A stretch of DNA of 23,067 nt from NCBI GenBank assembly GCA_039817825.1, contig JBCBVA010000059.1, positions 1 through 23,067 of the forward strand, written 5' to 3'. Positions 21,853 to 23,067 of this stretch are shown here, piece by piece. Numbering within the stretch: the stretch's first letter is position 1; every line of letters begins with the position of its first letter. The stretch comes from PCC-7336 sp039817825. GTDB taxonomy: Bacteria > Cyanobacteriota > Cyanobacteriia > Thermostichales > PCC-7336. The notes beneath the pieces are model-generated. The model was not told the DNA's origin and did no database searches. It saw only the letters and a list, made by a program, of their open reading frames with translations. The translations under genes and the position numbers were made by a program.

Positions 21853-22752
21853 TCACGCGAGAAGCAGCCCGAGTCCGAGCAGCAACCCACTCCAAAAGTG
21901 AAAGGCAACCGCAATAAACTTCGAGCCACTAATTTTCTGAGGGTTGCTGTGGTGTTGATTCATCAGACGAACCAAACGAATAGCTGGGGGAAGGCTGGCG
22001 ATCGCTAACAATCCGCCAATCGGCATGACTTCAAAGATCGCCAACCCCACTAACAGTCCAAAAAACGCCAGCACCATTCCGGTCACCACCTTGGCTCCGG
22101 TAGCAGTTCCCAATCGCACAATGGGCGATCGCTTCCCTGCGGCCAGGTCATCGTTCACCTGATGGAAATGCGAGCAGAAGAGGATTAATGTTGTGCTGAT
22201 ACCAATTAGAGCAGATGCTGACAAACTAGCTGGCGACCACATTTGCGTCTGACTGTAATAAGCAGCCCCCACCGCCATCGGTCCAAACGTAATCCAGCAA
22301 ATGGGTTCCCCCAGTCCTTGATATCCCAATCGGAACGGCGGCCCCTGATACGTGTATCCCAAGAAGCAGGCGATCGCGATAATCGCCACTACCGTCCAGT
22401 CCTGCTGCCACCACGAAATCGCCGCGATTCCAGCCACTCCCAGCGCGAGCAGGAGATTGGCGATCGCGAACACAGCTGGAGCATTCCCCGTCAAATTCAC
22501 AATCGAGTGAGCTTTATTCTTATCGATCCCGGTTTTGGAATCGAACACATCATTGGTTAGATTCAGCCACGCCAGAATAGCCACTGCCGAACCCACAAAC
22601 GTCCCGAAAATGGGCCAATCCATCGCGCCAGCTTCCCTCCAAGCGATCGCGCTTCCGACCCAAATAGGGATTATCGCCACGCTATACATCGGAGGCTTGA
22701 TGGCGGCCAGCCACAGTTTGCGGCGGGAGAGGGTTGGCTGTGGAACGGTCAT
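21853..22752 (-). CDS. menA: 1,4-dihydroxy-2-naphthoate phytyltransferase (phylloquinone synthesis)
   Basis: A UbiA-type prenyltransferase that attaches the phytyl chain to dihydroxynaphthoate, giving the precursor of phylloquinone (the A1 quinone of photosystem I). 299 residues from the ATG at 22752; an upstream start at 22869 would add 39 residues not found in the family. Metal and diphosphate binding motifs are NDVFDSKTGID (about 67-77) and NDDLAAGKRSPIVRLG further on; about eight hydrophobic spans alternate. In a cyanobacterium the substrate is phytyl diphosphate, although the same family makes menaquinone elsewhere. It points away from psbD, leaving a shared intergenic region of about 240 bases. 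Confidence 0.9.
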   Translation of the reverse strand: MTVPQPTLSRRKLWLAAIKPPMYSVAIIPIWVGSAIAWREAGAMDWPIFGTFVGSAVAILAWLNLTNDVFDSKTGIDKNKAHSIVNLTGNAPAVFAIANLLLALGVAGIAAISWWQQDWTVVAIIAIACFLGYTYQGPPFRLGYQGLGEPICWITFGPMAVGAAYYSQTQMWSPASLSASALIGISTTLILFCSHFHQVNDDLAAGKRSPIVRLGTATGAKVVTGMVLAFFGLLVGLAIFEVMPIGGLLAIASLPPAIRLVRLMNQHHSNPQKISGSKFIAVAFHFWSGLLLGLGLLLA

Positions 22753-22889
22753 GGAGTCGAGAAGTCTGGGCCTGGAAAGCGTACCAATTGTCTCATTGCC
22801 ACACGGCACCCCAACGGAGATCGGGGCAAAATTCAGCCGATTCCAGCTAATCTGACCCACAAGAACCACTACTTTTCAGTCGAGCACCC

Positions 22890-22895
22890 TATAAT
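22890..22895 (+). promoter_or_regulatory. Candidate -10 box of psbD
   Basis: A perfect TATAAT about 95 bases before the psbD start; no -35 hexamer is evident 17 bases upstream. Downstream, TTTACAAT at 22916-22923 fits one half of the high-light element HLR1 bound by RpaB, but the second half is missing. The inferred 5' leader is about 90 bases. Confidence 0.5.
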
Positions 22896-22990
22896 GAGAG
22901 CGCTCGCAAACTATCTTTACAATCATCTGGGCATTATTTGCTCTGTAGTTTGCATGTCATTTTCGTCCATACCCTTAGGAGGGTAATTCC

Positions 22991-23067
22991 ATGACCATCG
23001 CAATGGGTCGCAGCCAAGCGAACCGCGGCTGGTTCGACATCATGGATGACTGGCTCAAGCGGGACCG
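22991..23067 (+). CDS. psbD: Photosystem II D2 protein, N-terminus (cut by window edge)
   Basis: Reaction-centre subunit that with D1 binds the pigments, quinones and iron of photosystem II, in the thylakoid membrane. The visible start MTIAMGRSQANRGWFDIMDD and WLKRD matches cyanobacterial D2 residue for residue apart from a few changes near the start. Only about 25 of some 352 codons lie in the window; psbC normally follows. AGGAGGG at 22977-22983 stands seven bases before the ATG. The gene is divergent from menA. Confidence 0.97.
   Translation, partial: MTIAMGRSQANRGWFDIMDDWLKRD

Noticed and set aside
1..23067. CRISPR array, tRNA or rRNA genes
   Set aside because: No regularly spaced identical repeats and no cloverleaf with a GTTCNANNC arm were found by reading both strands.

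Overview
The window comes from a cyanobacterium. It ends in the first codons of psbD (photosystem II D2 protein), carries menA (phylloquinone pathway) and an nblA-like phycobilisome-degradation gene, and is rich in the palindrome GCGATCGC (HIP1) typical of cyanobacterial chromosomes. Almost everything between an IS5-type transposase fragment at the left edge and the photosynthesis genes at the right edge concerns breakdown of amino acids or pyrimidines, which is unusual density for a photoautotroph.

Layout. (1) 1-553: truncated IS5-family transposase, then a non-coding scar that holds a possible tail of an acyl-CoA synthetase. (2) 554-4136, minus strand: tdh-kbl-ilvA, a threonine operon that offers threonine either oxidation and thiolysis to glycine plus acetyl-CoA or deamination to 2-oxobutyrate. 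(3) 4563-4652: 29-residue single-span membrane peptide. (4) 4858-8632, plus strand: aldehyde dehydrogenase of the aminoadipate-semialdehyde type, class III aminotransferase and a DUF1338/HglS 2-oxoadipate dioxygenase-decarboxylase; together these read as a lysine-to-2-hydroxyglutarate route. (5) 9287-9547: nblA-like gene and its terminator, preceded by a long leader-like region. (6) 10037-14411, plus strand: phenylpyruvate/indolepyruvate-type decarboxylase, aldehyde dehydrogenase, Leu/Phe/Val-type amino acid dehydrogenase and a terminator; these would turn an amino acid into the carboxylic acid one carbon shorter (phenylacetate, indoleacetate or a branched-chain acid). (7) 14586-16264: DUF4184 membrane protein, cupin and VOC protein, ending in a short 15-bp tandem repeat. 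(8) 16654-19965: URC1, URC4 and uracil phosphoribosyltransferase, the core of the URC uracil-degradation pathway described from yeast. (9) 20028-21711, minus strand: membrane M48 metalloprotease with two UPF0145 (YbjQ-like) proteins. (10) menA on the minus strand, divergent from psbD at the right edge.

Most exciting: the three adjacent catabolic modules (lysine via HglS, amino acid dehydrogenase + 2-oxo acid decarboxylase + aldehyde dehydrogenase, and the URC uracil pathway). Functions are read from motifs and gene order; substrates of the second module and the details of URC chemistry remain inference.
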